A stretch of 50,061 nucleotides of DNA from Limosilactobacillus gastricus DSM 16045 (GCF_001434365.1 NZ_AZFN01000006.1:1-50061), one strand, 5' to 3'; positions 27,418 to 37,121 are shown, numbered from the stretch's first letter. Made by a program: numbers and translations. The notes: a model not told the origin generated them from the letters alone.

Positions 27418-27558
27418 ATGGGACTCGTAACTCGTCAGAGCGATAAATTAGATGATTTATTCAGTAGTTTTGCCGTTGACCCACAAAAAAAGGCTGGTAA
27501 AACTCCCGATGATCCTAAAAAGTCAACCAACGACAAAGAGGATGCTAAACAAAAATAA
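27418..27558 (+). CDS. Small hydrophilic protein, 46 residues (possibly SPJ_0845 family)
   Basis: MGLVTRQSDKLDDLFSSFAV begins a 46-residue frame that ends in a charged Lys/Asp-rich tail. An optimal AAGGAGGT lies eight bases before the ATG, and an extended -10 box and a downstream terminator frame the gene. That makes it a convincing monocistronic small gene. It resembles the small SPJ_0845-type proteins of streptococci and lactobacilli from memory only. Function unknown. Confidence 0.8.
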   Translation: MGLVTRQSDKLDDLFSSFAVDPQKKAGKTPDDPKKSTNDKEDAKQK

Positions 27559-27596
27559 ATGTCGAGGATGGAAAAATTTTCCATCTTCGACATTTT
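27559..27596. terminator. Bidirectional terminator between the small ORF and the MazG-like gene
   Basis: Long stem ATGTCGA.GATGGAAAA / TTTTCCATC.TCGACAT with T-rich flanks; the genes on both sides converge on it. Confidence 0.85.
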
Positions 27597-27598
27597 TC

Positions 27599-27898
27599 TT
27601 ATGCTTGTTTATTAAACCCGTTCGGATAGCGCTCATTTAAGGTTTCAATATTCTTTTGAGCAACTTCTTCAAATGGAATATCAGCCCATTCGGCAACCTG
27701 CGACAAATACCATAAGACATCCCCCATTTCGTGTATTAAATCATCACGATCTAAGGGGTGCCCCTTAAAGGTATAATTCTTTACTAAATCAACTAGTTGT
27801 CCTGATTCCCCAGCTAATCCTAAGGCACAATTAGTTAATACTTGTTCATTCCCATATAAAGTCCGCTTTGCTGCTTCTTGATATTCATTAAATTCCAT
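27599..27898 (-). CDS. MazG-like nucleotide pyrophosphohydrolase
   Basis: 99 residues of the all-alpha NTP pyrophosphatase superfamily. The metal-binding acidic motifs are in LGLAGESGQLVDLVK and HEMGDVLWYLSQVAEW. Such small enzymes hydrolyse non-canonical or surplus nucleoside triphosphates to monophosphates, though the substrate here is unknown. The ATG overlaps the engB stop by one base (TAATG), so translation is coupled. Confidence 0.85.
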   Translation of the reverse strand: MEFNEYQEAAKRTLYGNEQVLTNCALGLAGESGQLVDLVKNYTFKGHPLDRDDLIHEMGDVLWYLSQVAEWADIPFEEVAQKNIETLNERYPNGFNKQA

Positions 27899-28491
27899 TA
27901 ATCCGTTACTCCTGTTTGTTTTTCAATCCAATCCCAAACCTCTTGTGCTCCTCGCTTTGTTTGTGTCGAAAACAAGACCAAGGGAACTGATTGATCTAAC
28001 CCTAAACCTTTAGTAATACTGGAAATTGACTTGGTATATGCACTTGATTTAACCTTATCAATCTTTGTTGCCACCACGAGCGTTGGAATCTGATAATAAG
28101 TCAACCATTGATACATCATCACATCGTCTTCCGTGGGCGCATGGCGACCATCAATTAATTGAACAACCCCCCGCAGTTGTTCACGTTCGGTCAAATAATG
28201 CTCAATCATCTTACCAAACTGTTCTCGTTGTTTCTTAGACACTTTGGCATATCCATAACCGGGAACATCAACAAAATAGAGTTGATGTTCCACTTCATAA
28301 AAGTTCAAAGTCTGCGTTTTCCCCGGCTGACTCGAAGTGTGAGCATAATTCTTCCGATTAATTAATACATTGGTCAACGAAGATTTCCCAACATTGGAAC
28401 GACCTACCAAAGCAATTTCAGGATAATTAGTTGCGGGATATTGCTCCGCTTTGACAGCACTAATGGTCAATTCCACTTCATGTACTTGCAT
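27898..28491 (-). CDS. engB: Ribosome biogenesis GTPase YsxC/EngB
   Basis: 197 residues. It shows GRSNVGKSSLTN (G1), the TSSQPGKTQTLNFY switch region (G2), DVPGYGYAKVSKKQRE (G3) and VATKIDKV (G4), the standard EngB pattern. It helps assemble the large ribosomal subunit. It lies directly downstream of clpX, an arrangement conserved in many Firmicutes, and is coupled to the MazG-like gene. Confidence 0.97.
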   Translation of the reverse strand: MQVHEVELTISAVKAEQYPATNYPEIALVGRSNVGKSSLTNVLINRKNYAHTSSQPGKTQTLNFYEVEHQLYFVDVPGYGYAKVSKKQREQFGKMIEHYLTEREQLRGVVQLIDGRHAPTEDDVMMYQWLTYYQIPTLVVATKIDKVKSSAYTKSISSITKGLGLDQSVPLVLFSTQTKRGAQEVWDWIEKQTGVTD

Positions 28492-28501
28492 GTGTTACCT
28501 C

Positions 28502-29749
28502 TTATGAAGCTTCCTGTTTCAAAACATATCGTGGTGCCGTATGATGGGTCACGCAGCGCTTTTCAATCACGACTTTTGCAACATCTTGCCGGCTCGGTAG
28601 ATCATACATGACATCACGCATCACGTCTTCAATAATCGACCGCAAGCCCCGAGCCCCAGTTTGGCGTTCAATAGCCAGTTGTGCCATCGCCTTTAAGGCC
28701 CCATCAGTAAATTCAAGTTCACAATCATCTAAGCCAATTAAGGTTTGATATTGCTTAACTAAGGCATTCTTAGGTTCCGTTAAAATTCGCACTAAATCAT
28801 CTTCGTCTAATTTTTCCAAAGCCGTCATAACCGGTAAACGCCCGATAAATTCAGGGATTAAACCGAATTTCAAAAGATCTTCTGGGACCACGTGTTGTAA
28901 GACGTTTTTGTCCGTTACTGTATCAATCTCCCGTGAATTAGTTCCAAATCCAATCGTCTTATCGCCAAGCCGTTCCTTGACAATAGTTTCGATTCCATCA
29001 AAGGCTCCCCCCACGATAAAGAGGATATTACTGGTATTGACTTGAATAAACTCTTGTTGGGGATGTTTTCGACCACCTTGAGGCGGTACATTAGCAATTG
29101 TCCCTTCCAGGATCTTTAAAAGGGCTTGTTGAACCCCTTCGCCTGAAACATCTCGGGTAATAGAAACATTCTCGCTCTTCTTAGCAATCTTATCGATTTC
29201 ATCAATGTAAATAATACCTTTTTCAGCCCGATCAATATCAAAATCGGCGGCTTGGAGCAACTTCAAGATGATGTTTTCTACATCCTCACCTACATACCCG
29301 GCTTCGGTCAAGGTAGTCGCATCCGCAATTGCAAATGGCACATTCAAGATCCGAGCTAAGGATTGAGCTAAATAAGTCTTTCCTGACCCAGTAGGTCCAA
29401 TTACTGCAATATTACTCTTTTGTAATTCGGTATCGTTGTTGTCACCTTCGATCATTGCATTCACCCGCTTATAGTGATTATAAACGGCCACCGAAAGGGT
29501 CTTTTTAGCATCTTCTTGACCGATTACATAATCATCAAGCTGGGCCTTAATTTCAGCTGGGGTTAAGACCTTAAAGGTTTGTTGACCAGAACGTTCTTCG
29601 GCTAATTCTTGATCAATAATTTCTTGGCATAAAGCCACGCATTCATTACAGATATAGACACCGGGACCGGCGACAATTTTGGCAACGTCCGCTTGGGACT
29701 TGCCACAAAACGAACAATGAATATCTTGTCCATTAGTATCTTCAAACAT
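28502..29749 (-). CDS. clpX: ATP-dependent Clp protease ATP-binding subunit ClpX
   Basis: 415 residues from the ATG at 29749, which has GAGGAGG upstream; the frame extends to 29848 but the extra 33 residues are not ClpX-like. The N-terminal zinc-binding domain has CSFCGKSQ and CNECVALC. The AAA+ core has [15 protein letters not shown] (Walker A), [11 protein letters not shown] (Walker B), the pore loop [10 protein letters not shown] and the IGF-containing loop KTIGFGTNS that docks on ClpP. It unfolds tagged or regulatory proteins for degradation. Confidence 0.97.
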   Translation of the reverse strand: MFEDTNGQDIHCSFCGKSQADVAKIVAGPGVYICNECVALCQEIIDQELAEERSGQQTFKVLTPAEIKAQLDDYVIGQEDAKKTLSVAVYNHYKRVNAMIEGDNNDTELQKSNIAVIGPTGSGKTYLAQSLARILNVPFAIADATTLTEAGYVGEDVENIILKLLQAADFDIDRAEKGIIYIDEIDKIAKKSENVSITRDVSGEGVQQALLKILEGTIANVPPQGGRKHPQQEFIQVNTSNILFIVGGAFDGIETIVKERLGDKTIGFGTNSREIDTVTDKNVLQHVVPEDLLKFGLIPEFIGRLPVMTALEKLDEDDLVRILTEPKNALVKQYQTLIGLDDCELEFTDGALKAMAQLAIERQTGARGLRSIIEDVMRDVMYDLPSRQDVAKVVIEKRCVTHHTAPRYVLKQEAS

Positions 29750-29858
29750 TCGCTGAACCTCCTCTAAATTCTTACTTGATCTATCATACCAAATCCAAAC
29801 CCATTTGGGAAAAGAAAAGACCGGGATCACTCCCGATCTCATCCACATAAAGAGCTAA

Positions 29859-31169
29859 TTACTTAGCTTCTTCATCCTTTTTTAAAGTTTGCTTAGCTGA
29901 ATCCGCAATCAAATCAACGGCCTTCTTAACTTCGATATCATGAGCTAACATGTCATCGCTTAAAGCTTGCTTGATAGCAGATTCTTCCATCCCATATTGT
30001 TCAGCCAAGTCTTTAACTTCTTGAGCGATTTCTTCTTCACTCGCTGTTAAGTTAGCATCCTTAACTACGGCTTCCAATAAGAGGTTGGTCTTAACCCGAC
30101 TTTCGGCATCAGCACTAAATTGGTCCTTCAAATCATCTTCTGTGGTATTCGTGATTTGGAAGTACATTTGTGGGTTGATTCCTTGTTGTTGCATGCCAGC
30201 CAAGTATTGTTGAACTTGACGATTGGTATCGTCATCCAACATTGCTTGTGGAATAGCTTCAAAGTCAGCATTTTCGACGGCCTTTTGAATTGCTTCGTCT
30301 TCAATGGCCGCTTTAGCTGCAGCTTGCTTTTGTTCCTTGATGTTTTCCTTCGTCTTTTCCTTTAATTCATCTAAGGTGTCAACATCTTCATCAACATCCT
30401 TGGCGAATTCATCATCAAGTTCTGGTAATTGCTTTTCCTTGATTTCGTGAATGGTAACCTTAAATAAAGCATCCTTACCTTCTAATTCCTTAGCTTGGTA
30501 TTCATCTGGGAAGGTTACGTTTACATCCACTACTTCATCAGTCTTGTGACCAACTAATTGGTCTTCAAATCCTGGAATAAATGAGTTAGAACCTAATTCT
30601 AATGAGTAGTTATCTGCTGAACCACCATCGAATTCTTCGCCATCAACGGTTCCAACGTAGTCAATTACGACTGTATCACCCTTTTCAGCAGCACCATCTT
30701 CTTTAAGTACTAATTCGGCTTGTTGTTGACGCTTCCGTTCTAGATCTTCGTCAACTTCAGCATTGCTAACCCGCGTGTTTTGACGAGTAACTTCAAGATC
30801 CTTGTAATCACCCAGCTTAACTTCTGGCTTAACAGCGACCTTAGCAGTTAAAGTCCAAGGTTGGCCCTTTTCCATGCTAACGATATCAATTTCGGGTTGA
30901 TCAACTGGTTCAATTGCTGCTTCTTTGACCGCTGCATCATAGGCATCTGGCAATACTGCATTCAAGGCATCTTGGTATAGTGATTCTTCACCATACATTT
31001 GGTTAAAGATCGTCCGTGGAACGTGGCCCTTCCGGAATCCAGGAACCGCAATCCGCTTTTGCGTTTGCTTGAAAGCTTGGTCGATTCCCTTCTTAATAGT
31101 ATCAACGTCAATATCAAACGTTAATGTCCCTTGGCTGGCTTCGCTTTCGCGTTCCCATTTAACTGACAT
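29859..31169 (-). CDS. tig: Trigger factor
   Basis: 436 residues from the ATG at 31169, which has GGAGG; the upstream in-frame ATG at 31202 is less likely. The ribosome-binding signature is GFRKGHVPRTIFNQMYGEE. The FKBP-type prolyl isomerase domain (about 160-245) contains GDTVVIDYVGTVDGEEFDGG. The C-terminal chaperone arms are rich in Lys and Glu. It binds at the ribosome exit and shields nascent chains. tuf-tig-clpX-engB order is typical of lactobacilli. Confidence 0.97.
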   Translation of the reverse strand: MSVKWERESEASQGTLTFDIDVDTIKKGIDQAFKQTQKRIAVPGFRKGHVPRTIFNQMYGEESLYQDALNAVLPDAYDAAVKEAAIEPVDQPEIDIVSMEKGQPWTLTAKVAVKPEVKLGDYKDLEVTRQNTRVSNAEVDEDLERKRQQQAELVLKEDGAAEKGDTVVIDYVGTVDGEEFDGGSADNYSLELGSNSFIPGFEDQLVGHKTDEVVDVNVTFPDEYQAKELEGKDALFKVTIHEIKEKQLPELDDEFAKDVDEDVDTLDELKEKTKENIKEQKQAAAKAAIEDEAIQKAVENADFEAIPQAMLDDDTNRQVQQYLAGMQQQGINPQMYFQITNTTEDDLKDQFSADAESRVKTNLLLEAVVKDANLTASEEEIAQEVKDLAEQYGMEESAIKQALSDDMLAHDIEVKKAVDLIADSAKQTLKKDEEAK

Positions 31170-31247
31170 TTCATTTCCTCCAATAATCTGAGATATTTTC
31201 ATGTGCTATTTAATGCTCATGGCACCAATAGTCCTACATACTTACTG

Positions 31248-31276
31248 ATTTTACCGTACTTAAACCGACATTTCAA
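31248..31276 (-). promoter_or_regulatory. Predicted tig promoter
   Basis: -35 TTGAAA (31271-31276), 17 bases, -10 TAAAAT (31248-31253) on the minus strand, located between the tuf terminator and tig. Confidence 0.7.
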
Positions 31277-31291
31277 CCAATTCTATGCATA

Positions 31292-31326
31292 AAGAAAAAG
31301 AAGCTGAGATGAGCTCAACTTCTTTT
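31292..31326 (-). terminator. Terminator of tuf
   Basis: AAAAGAAG.TGAG / CTCA.CTTCTTTT stem, followed by T-rich sequence on the minus strand. Confidence 0.75.
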
Positions 31327-31344
31327 ATTAGGTAAAACCCTAAA

Positions 31345-32535
31345 TTAGTCTAACACTTCTGATACCACACCGGCACCAACAGTGTGTCCACCTTCACGAA
31401 TAGTGAACTTAAGACCCTTTTCAAGGGCAACTGGCTTTTGTAATTCAACAGTGAAAGTTACGTTATCACCAGGCATAACCATTTCTACACCATCTGGTAA
31501 TTCGATCGTACCAGTAACATCAGTGGTGTGGAAGTAGAATTGTGGACGATAGTTTGAGAAGAATGGCGTGTGACGTCCCCCTTCTTCCTTCGTCATAACG
31601 TAGACTTCACCCTTGAATTGCTTGTGAGTTTGAATTGAACCAGGTTGTGCAAGCACTTGACCACGTTCGATTTGGTCGTGAGCAACCCCACGAAGAAGAA
31701 CCCCAACATTGTCACCGGCTTCCCCAAGATCAAGCGTCTTGTGGAACATTTCAACACCAGTAACAGTAGTCTTAAGAACGTCTTCCTTCAAACCAACGAT
31801 TTCAACTTCGTCCCCAACCTTAACAGTACCACGGTCAATCCGACCTGAAGCAACAGTACCACGACCAGTGATCGTGAAGACGTCTTCAACAGGCATCATG
31901 AATGGTAAGTCGGTTGGACGGTCTGGAGTTGGGATGTATTCATCAACAACATCCAATAAGTGTTCGATAACCTTTTCTTGTTCTGGGTCACCTTCAAGGG
32001 CCTTGAGGGCTGAACCACGAACGAATGGAATATCATCACCAGGGAAATCGTATTCAGAAAGCAAGTCACGAACTTCCATTTCAACCAAGTCAACTAATTC
32101 GTCATCGTCAACCAAGTCAGTCTTGTTCAAGAATACAACGATGTATTCAACACCAACTTGACGAGCAAGAAGAATGTGTTCACGAGTTTGTGGCATAGGA
32201 CCATCAGTAGCGGCAACCACAAGGATTGCACCATCCATTTGAGCGGCCCCAGTGATCATGTTCTTAACGTAATCGGCGTGTCCTGGCGCATCGATGTGTG
32301 CGTAGTGACGCTTTTCAGTTTCGTATTCAACGTGGGCAGTGTTGATAGTGATACCACGTTCCTTTTCTTCAGGAGCAGCATCGATATCAGCGTAATCTTC
32401 CGCTTGTGCAAGTCCCTTAGCAGCTAACACCTTAGTGATTGCTGCAGTTAAAGTAGTCTTCCCGTGGTCAACGTGGCCAATAGTACCAATGTTAACGTGG
32501 GGCTTTGTCCGTTCATAATGTTCTTTTTCAGCCAT
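31345..32535 (-). CDS. tuf: Elongation factor Tu
   Basis: 396 residues, full length. GTPase motifs are [10 protein letters not shown], the [13 protein letters not shown] switch, [12 protein letters not shown] and NKTDLVDD. The second and third domains end in [10 protein letters not shown]. It delivers aminoacyl-tRNA to the ribosome. AGGAGG precedes the ATG closely. It is a separate transcription unit with a leader carrying a small hairpin and its own terminator. Confidence 0.99.
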   Translation of the reverse strand: MAEKEHYERTKPHVNIGTIGHVDHGKTTLTAAITKVLAAKGLAQAEDYADIDAAPEEKERGITINTAHVEYETEKRHYAHIDAPGHADYVKNMITGAAQMDGAILVVAATDGPMPQTREHILLARQVGVEYIVVFLNKTDLVDDDELVDLVEMEVRDLLSEYDFPGDDIPFVRGSALKALEGDPEQEKVIEHLLDVVDEYIPTPDRPTDLPFMMPVEDVFTITGRGTVASGRIDRGTVKVGDEVEIVGLKEDVLKTTVTGVEMFHKTLDLGEAGDNVGVLLRGVAHDQIERGQVLAQPGSIQTHKQFKGEVYVMTKEEGGRHTPFFSNYRPQFYFHTTDVTGTIELPDGVEMVMPGDNVTFTVELQKPVALEKGLKFTIREGGHTVGAGVVSEVLD

Positions 32536-32570
32536 TAATGAATTCCTCCTAAAAATAATTACAAGATTGA

Positions 32571-32587
32571 TGTCAGTCTTCCTGACA
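32571..32587 (-). promoter_or_regulatory. Hairpin in the tuf leader
   Basis: Perfect 6-bp arms TGTCAG / CTGACA with a five-base loop, about 35 bases before the tuf start. It may stabilise the highly expressed tuf messenger or regulate translation. Confidence 0.4.
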
Positions 32588-32710
32588 CACCCTTATGAAA
32601 TATTGTACTACTTCTCGCAGATGATTTAAAGCATAAAAATCATTTTGGAGAAGAATTCTTAATTATAGTATCAGGTCACTTCTGGTTTGTAAACGAATTT
32701 ACCTATTTCT

Positions 32711-33604
32711 TTACATCATTCGATTAATCAGCTTGGTAAGCCGATTCTGCCATTCTTTTGCTACTTGAATTGCTGGCTCATTGGTAGTCTGCGAATAGGC
32801 ACATAAGGCAACATACCACGCCTGGGCATCAACAATGGTTTCTTCAATCCGTGGATATAATAGGGTTAACTGTAAATAGAATTCCTGTAAATAAGTCTGT
32901 AAAGTCACCGGATCGGATTGCCCATACCGATCCGAAAGTAATTTTTGCACTTCTATAACTATCGGATATTCATCGACAGGCTTTAATTTTGCTAAATCAA
33001 CTGAATACTCTTGCTCGTCAATCCAATAGATTGTAATGATTTCCTTAACCTGTAATTGTTGAAGATTTTGGATAATACTGGCTCGGATTAATGGTCGGAC
33101 AAAGGGATCACGGACCAGATACTTAGCTGCTTGAACATATTCATTTAAAGGCAATTGGTCGGCAGCATGAAAACGCTCCTGTTGACCGTTAAAGGCTTGA
33201 TCTCCTAAATGAATAAATCGCCGCTGAATTCCTTGTAATGATTGCTGCATTGTCTCACGCATTTTGTCCTCAGCTTGATCTATTTGTCTCAATAATCGAT
33301 CATCATGGTGGCTAGCTAAAGCTAACTTGCGCGCATTAATCATTTGGTGATTGACAAGCGCTACTTGAACAGCTAAAGCAGTGAGCTCAGCTGACTGTTG
33401 ATAATCAGCTAAATGCTCATTTACTAAGGACCAAGCCTGACGATATTGTCCCATCTCATAAAGGGCTTTTACCAAGGAATGATTAATTACAAACAAATCA
33501 ACCTCGTCGTTAAGTGGTGCTAAAATACGAGCCGCTTCTGAATATTGATGTTGATCAAGAGCCTGTTGTGCTTTTTCAAATTGAATTTGTTGATCTGAAT
33601 TCAT
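32711..33604 (-). CDS. TPR-like protein of unknown function
   Basis: 297 residues, largely alpha-helical. The first half has TPR-like helix pairs (FEKAQQALDQHQYSEAARIL, then VKALYEMGQYRQAWSLV, then LTALAVQVALVNHQMINARK). No enzyme motif or membrane segment is visible. Similar soluble TPR proteins sit near tuf in other lactobacilli, as far as I recall, but no role is assigned. The gene follows the RNase J-like gene after the intergenic repeat copy B. Confidence 0.7.
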   Translation of the reverse strand: MNSDQQIQFEKAQQALDQHQYSEAARILAPLNDEVDLFVINHSLVKALYEMGQYRQAWSLVNEHLADYQQSAELTALAVQVALVNHQMINARKLALASHHDDRLLRQIDQAEDKMRETMQQSLQGIQRRFIHLGDQAFNGQQERFHAADQLPLNEYVQAAKYLVRDPFVRPLIRASIIQNLQQLQVKEIITIYWIDEQEYSVDLAKLKPVDEYPIVIEVQKLLSDRYGQSDPVTLQTYLQEFYLQLTLLYPRIEETIVDAQAWYVALCAYSQTTNEPAIQVAKEWQNRLTKLINRMM

Positions 33605-33615
33605 ATCTCACCTAA

Positions 33616-33796
33616 GAGAGGCTGGCTAGAAACACATATAGGTATTTCTTCTCACCTCATTTTCTTTTGATTACACTGGTAATGACAGCCAAAAAGCACG
33701 CCCCACAAGTCTAACTTCAAACTCAGGTTGGATAATTTCGTACCAACATTCGTTCTAGGTTAGCCCTATGAGGCGTCCTATCGCTTTTCCCAGCTT
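33616..33796. repeat. Structured intergenic repeat, copy B
   Basis: About 180 bases matching copy A at 14449-14618 in the same orientation. The outer ends are themselves complementary (GGCTGG at the left, CCCAGC at the right). AAAAAGCACGCCCC can pair with GAGGCG and GCTTTT near the right end, and GTTGG / CCAAC forms an inner hairpin. It starts about 12 bases after the upstream start of the TPR gene and ends about 12 bases before the stop of the RNase J-like gene, so it fills this intergenic space. Confidence 0.75.
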
Positions 33797-33807
33797 CGTA
33801 GCGATTC

Positions 33808-35586
33808 TTAATTTTTATTTTTCTTTTTCCCACGGCCTCGACCACGATGTTTTTTCTCTTTTGCTTGGTCGTTAGCCGTTGGTTCATCTGCGGATTTATT
33901 AGAACGATTCTTGCGTTTTGGGTGTTGATTAATTTCCATAATCACTGGCAAGATCACCGGATGACGCTTGGTTTGATTAAAGAGGAAACGATTTAATTTG
34001 TCGCGTACTTCTTGTTTTAAGGTTCCCCAATCAAAATCTTTTTGATTTAGATTTTCTTGAACTACTTCTTCCACCAAACCTGCACTCTGCTTCATCAGTT
34101 GACGATTAGTCTTGACAAAGACAAAGCCTCGCGAAGTAATTTGCGGACGTGCGACGATCTTCTTTTTCTTCCGATCAATGGTCGCTACCACCACAAAAAT
34201 CCCGTCTTCAGATAAGATGCGCCGGTCCCGTAAAACGATATTGCCAATATCACCAACGCCCGTGCCATCGATCATCACATTTCCGGCATTGACTTTTTCT
34301 CCTAAATGAAAATCACCGTCCGTATAAGTAAGGACATCTCCCCGACTCATGATAAAAATATTGTCCGGATCGACGCCAACTTCTTCGGCCAGTACTTCAT
34401 GTTGATGGAGCATCCGATATTCCCCTTGAATCGGAACAAAGTACTTGGGATGCAACAAATTCAGCATTAATTGTTCATCATTTTGGCTAGCATGTCCAGA
34501 TGGATTAAGGTCGTCAGCAATAAATTTAACCTCAGCATCGGCCTTATAAATCGCATCCTTGGCTTTTTGCATAACGGTTTCCACCGCATGTGAAGGCGTC
34601 GTGGTAACGAAAACTAAATCGCCCTCTTTAAACTTGATATCTGGATCTTCATCGTTAGCAATAGCCAACAAGGACTTAATTGGTTCTCCCATCCGTCCGG
34701 TAACCAAGATAACGACCTCATCATCTGGTAACTGGTTGGCCTCGTCTAACTTAATTAAGATATCATCCGTTGGTAAAGTTAAAAGTTCTAAATCTAAAGC
34801 CGTTTGCACAATTTGTTCAATGTCAGATCCTGATAAAACAACTTTCCGATTAGTGTTATGGGCCGCATCAAGGATTTGTTGAACCCGTAAAATGTTCGAA
34901 GCCACACTAGCCACGATAATCCGACTCATGGAATTTTCGAAGGTATCTTCGATGTATTGGCGGATATCAGTCTCCCGACTACTTGCCCCCGTGATCTCTG
35001 ATCCAGCAGAATCACTTAAGAGTAAGAGAACCCCTTCTTGACCAATTTGGGCTAAACGTGCCAGGTCGGTTTGGTAGCCCTTGGTTGCCGCTTGATCAAA
35101 CTTAAAGTCTCCTGTATAGACAATCTGACCATCTGGTGTTGCCAAGACAATCCCCAAAGTATCTGGAATTGAGTGGGTTGTTGGGAAGAATGAAACCGTC
35201 ACATCATCAAAATCGATTTCGGTATTTTCGTCGACCACGTGAAAATCGTTAAACTTTTTGGATTCTTTATTTCTCTTTACCGCCAATTTAGCCAAAGCAA
35301 TTGATAATTCGCTTCCGAAAACTGGAACGTCAAATTCAGCTAAAAAGTATGGTAAAGCCCCAATGGCATCAGCATGTCCTTGGGTTAAAAAGACTCCGAC
35401 AATTTTATCCGCCAAATCATCCAAATAGCTCCAGTCAGGAATGACAAAATCAATCCCCATAAGCTCGTTTTCCGGATACTTTAAACCACAATCCAAAATA
35501 AAAATCTTATCCTTGACTTCCACGGCATACATATTTTTACCGTTTTCTCGCACCCCACCAAAGGGGATCATTTTAATATTACTCAT
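33808..35586 (-). CDS. rnjB: Ribonuclease J paralogue with degenerate active site (RNase J2-like)
   Basis: 592 residues with the metallo-beta-lactamase and beta-CASP layout of RNase J. The IPFGGVRENGKNMYAVE N terminus, the STHSIPDT-like TTHSIPDTLG motif, TGDFKFD and PSGHASQND are preserved. The metal-binding HxHxDH motif is altered to QGHADA (TQGHADAIGALPYFL), and the usual PVHGEYR motif reads PIQGEYR, so key His ligands have become Gln or Ala. This pattern fits RNase J2, the weak or inactive partner of RNase J1 in mRNA decay. The basic C-terminal tail (KHRGRGRGKKKNKN) may bind RNA. Assignment to J2 rather than J1 is by motif, not by comparison. Confidence 0.78.
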   Translation of the reverse strand: MSNIKMIPFGGVRENGKNMYAVEVKDKIFILDCGLKYPENELMGIDFVIPDWSYLDDLADKIVGVFLTQGHADAIGALPYFLAEFDVPVFGSELSIALAKLAVKRNKESKKFNDFHVVDENTEIDFDDVTVSFFPTTHSIPDTLGIVLATPDGQIVYTGDFKFDQAATKGYQTDLARLAQIGQEGVLLLLSDSAGSEITGASSRETDIRQYIEDTFENSMSRIIVASVASNILRVQQILDAAHNTNRKVVLSGSDIEQIVQTALDLELLTLPTDDILIKLDEANQLPDDEVVILVTGRMGEPIKSLLAIANDEDPDIKFKEGDLVFVTTTPSHAVETVMQKAKDAIYKADAEVKFIADDLNPSGHASQNDEQLMLNLLHPKYFVPIQGEYRMLHQHEVLAEEVGVDPDNIFIMSRGDVLTYTDGDFHLGEKVNAGNVMIDGTGVGDIGNIVLRDRRILSEDGIFVVVATIDRKKKKIVARPQITSRGFVFVKTNRQLMKQSAGLVEEVVQENLNQKDFDWGTLKQEVRDKLNRFLFNQTKRHPVILPVIMEINQHPKRKNRSNKSADEPTANDQAKEKKHRGRGRGKKKNKN

Positions 35587-35708
35587 GAATGCTCCTTCAT
35601 CATTTATTCAACTGTAAACAGCCTATCACACCGGTGGTGCCTAGGTAATTTATTTATAACTGTCAAATTACTATGATTAATCTTACCACATCACTAGAGC
35701 TTGTTAAA

Positions 35709-35746
35709 TTAAAAAAGCCGTGAAGAACGAAAATTCTCCACGGTTT
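35709..35746 (-). terminator. Terminator downstream of gshA
   Basis: CCGTG..AGAA / TTCT.CCACGG hairpin, followed on the minus strand by a run of six T. Confidence 0.8.
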
Positions 35747-35750
35747 TTCC

Positions 35751-37121
35751 TTATTCAACTAGCCCACTTGGTTCATAACTTCCTCGGAAAAGGTTGTTCT
35801 TTAAATCTTCGGCCGAAAGTGGGGTTTCCATATCCGCAAAACCGTTAAAGGTCCGCATGGCCATTAAAGCCCCATCTTGGTAATGGGCAGCTCGCTTGGT
35901 CATATATGGCAACAATGAACCATTTTCTAAATGCGCCACTAACTGACCACTAATGGTATTGGCCGGATTATCAAACCGATCCATCATCGTTTCCAAGGTT
36001 TCTAAGTATTCTGGTCCCAGTTGAATTTGATTTGCAAATTAAAAGAGCCGGTTTAAAAAATTCTTTCCCGCAATTTCATACTGAGAATGGGTCGTAGGGT
36101 CTTCCGTTGCTACTTCTTCGTTTATTTCATTGGCACGTTGAATCGTCGCCGACACATCCTTGGTTTGCATGCCCGGTGTCATAATGAAGTAACTCGCCAT
36201 AATGCGTAGCAGGCGCAGCGTGTCTAATTTAACTCCAGTTGTACTGGTAGGATCAAGGTCTAGCATCCGCAATTCAATATAGCTGACCCCATTTTCTTCC
36301 ATATCAGTAAGGTCGCCACTGGTTTTTAAACGAATGGCCCCATGAAATTGAGCTTCATCAATAATCTCGTCATTGGCAACCCCAGTTTCAATTCGCTCCA
36401 CATAATTTGGGATCGTTGAATAATCACCCTTAAACCGCATGTCAAAACCATAATGGCTTTGGCGCAAACACCGAATTGGTCCTGTTGGTTGGTCATCTTC
36501 AGGATCAAAAAATCCGGCTTCGGCAACTGGACTTGCACCAAATAAATAAGTTAATACCCACCGATAGCGTACAAATCCTTGGGCTAATAACAAATAGAGA
36601 TGATTTTTCAAAGCCGCTTTACTAGCAAAGCGACCACTATTTTGTTCCCAAATAATGTCAACCACATGATCATCAATACTTAAACTAATATGGGCACCAC
36701 ATGGCAAACCCTTATTAACCCGCCCCATGTTCTCCAGCACTCGTTCTAAATAGGCATGTTTTTCTGGGGTGGTCTGGGCCAATTCAATCTTACTAGCATC
36801 AGTAAAAGCTGGGGGCATTGATAAAGGCCACAAAACCTCGCCAGGAGCTAAAGCAGCTCGTAACGCATTTTGAATGCTGTATAAATAATGGATCGCATCT
36901 AATGAGTTACTAGCTGCCGGGGTCACGACTTCAGTCATGGTCTCGGTAAAATCCTTCGTTACCCATGGACTATTGAGACTGATTCCCGCAGGAGTTGGAT
37001 CCGAGCTAATTCGCCCTTGACTATCTGCCCGGTGCATTTCAACTTCTAACCCCATATTGAAATCAGAGGTTTTGGCTACAACTTCGTGTTCAAAAATGGT
37101 TTCACCAATTTGACTGAACAT
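35751..37121 (-). pseudogene. gshA: Glutamate-cysteine ligase, interrupted by one in-frame TAA
   Basis: Gamma-glutamylcysteine synthetase, the first step of glutathione synthesis. The ATG at 37121 has AGGGGG upstream; the frame extends to 37142 without support. Family features include LGLEVEMHR, PWVTKDFTETMTEVVTP, the CGAHISLSID segment and YIELRMLDLDPT. The frame stops with TAA at 36039-36041 after KNFLNRLF. The next codons continue in phase as FANQIQLGPEYLETMETMMD to 35751, a family-like C-terminal tail of roughly 95 residues. The stop could derive from CAA by one C-to-T change. The truncated protein keeps most of the catalytic core, so partial activity cannot be excluded. Confidence 0.85.

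Noticed and set aside
32536-32710. TATAAT near 32663 as the tuf promoter
   Set aside because: The best -35 candidate (TTTACA) is 20 bases away; an alternative TTTAAA-17-TACAAT is equally weak, so I list neither as a feature.
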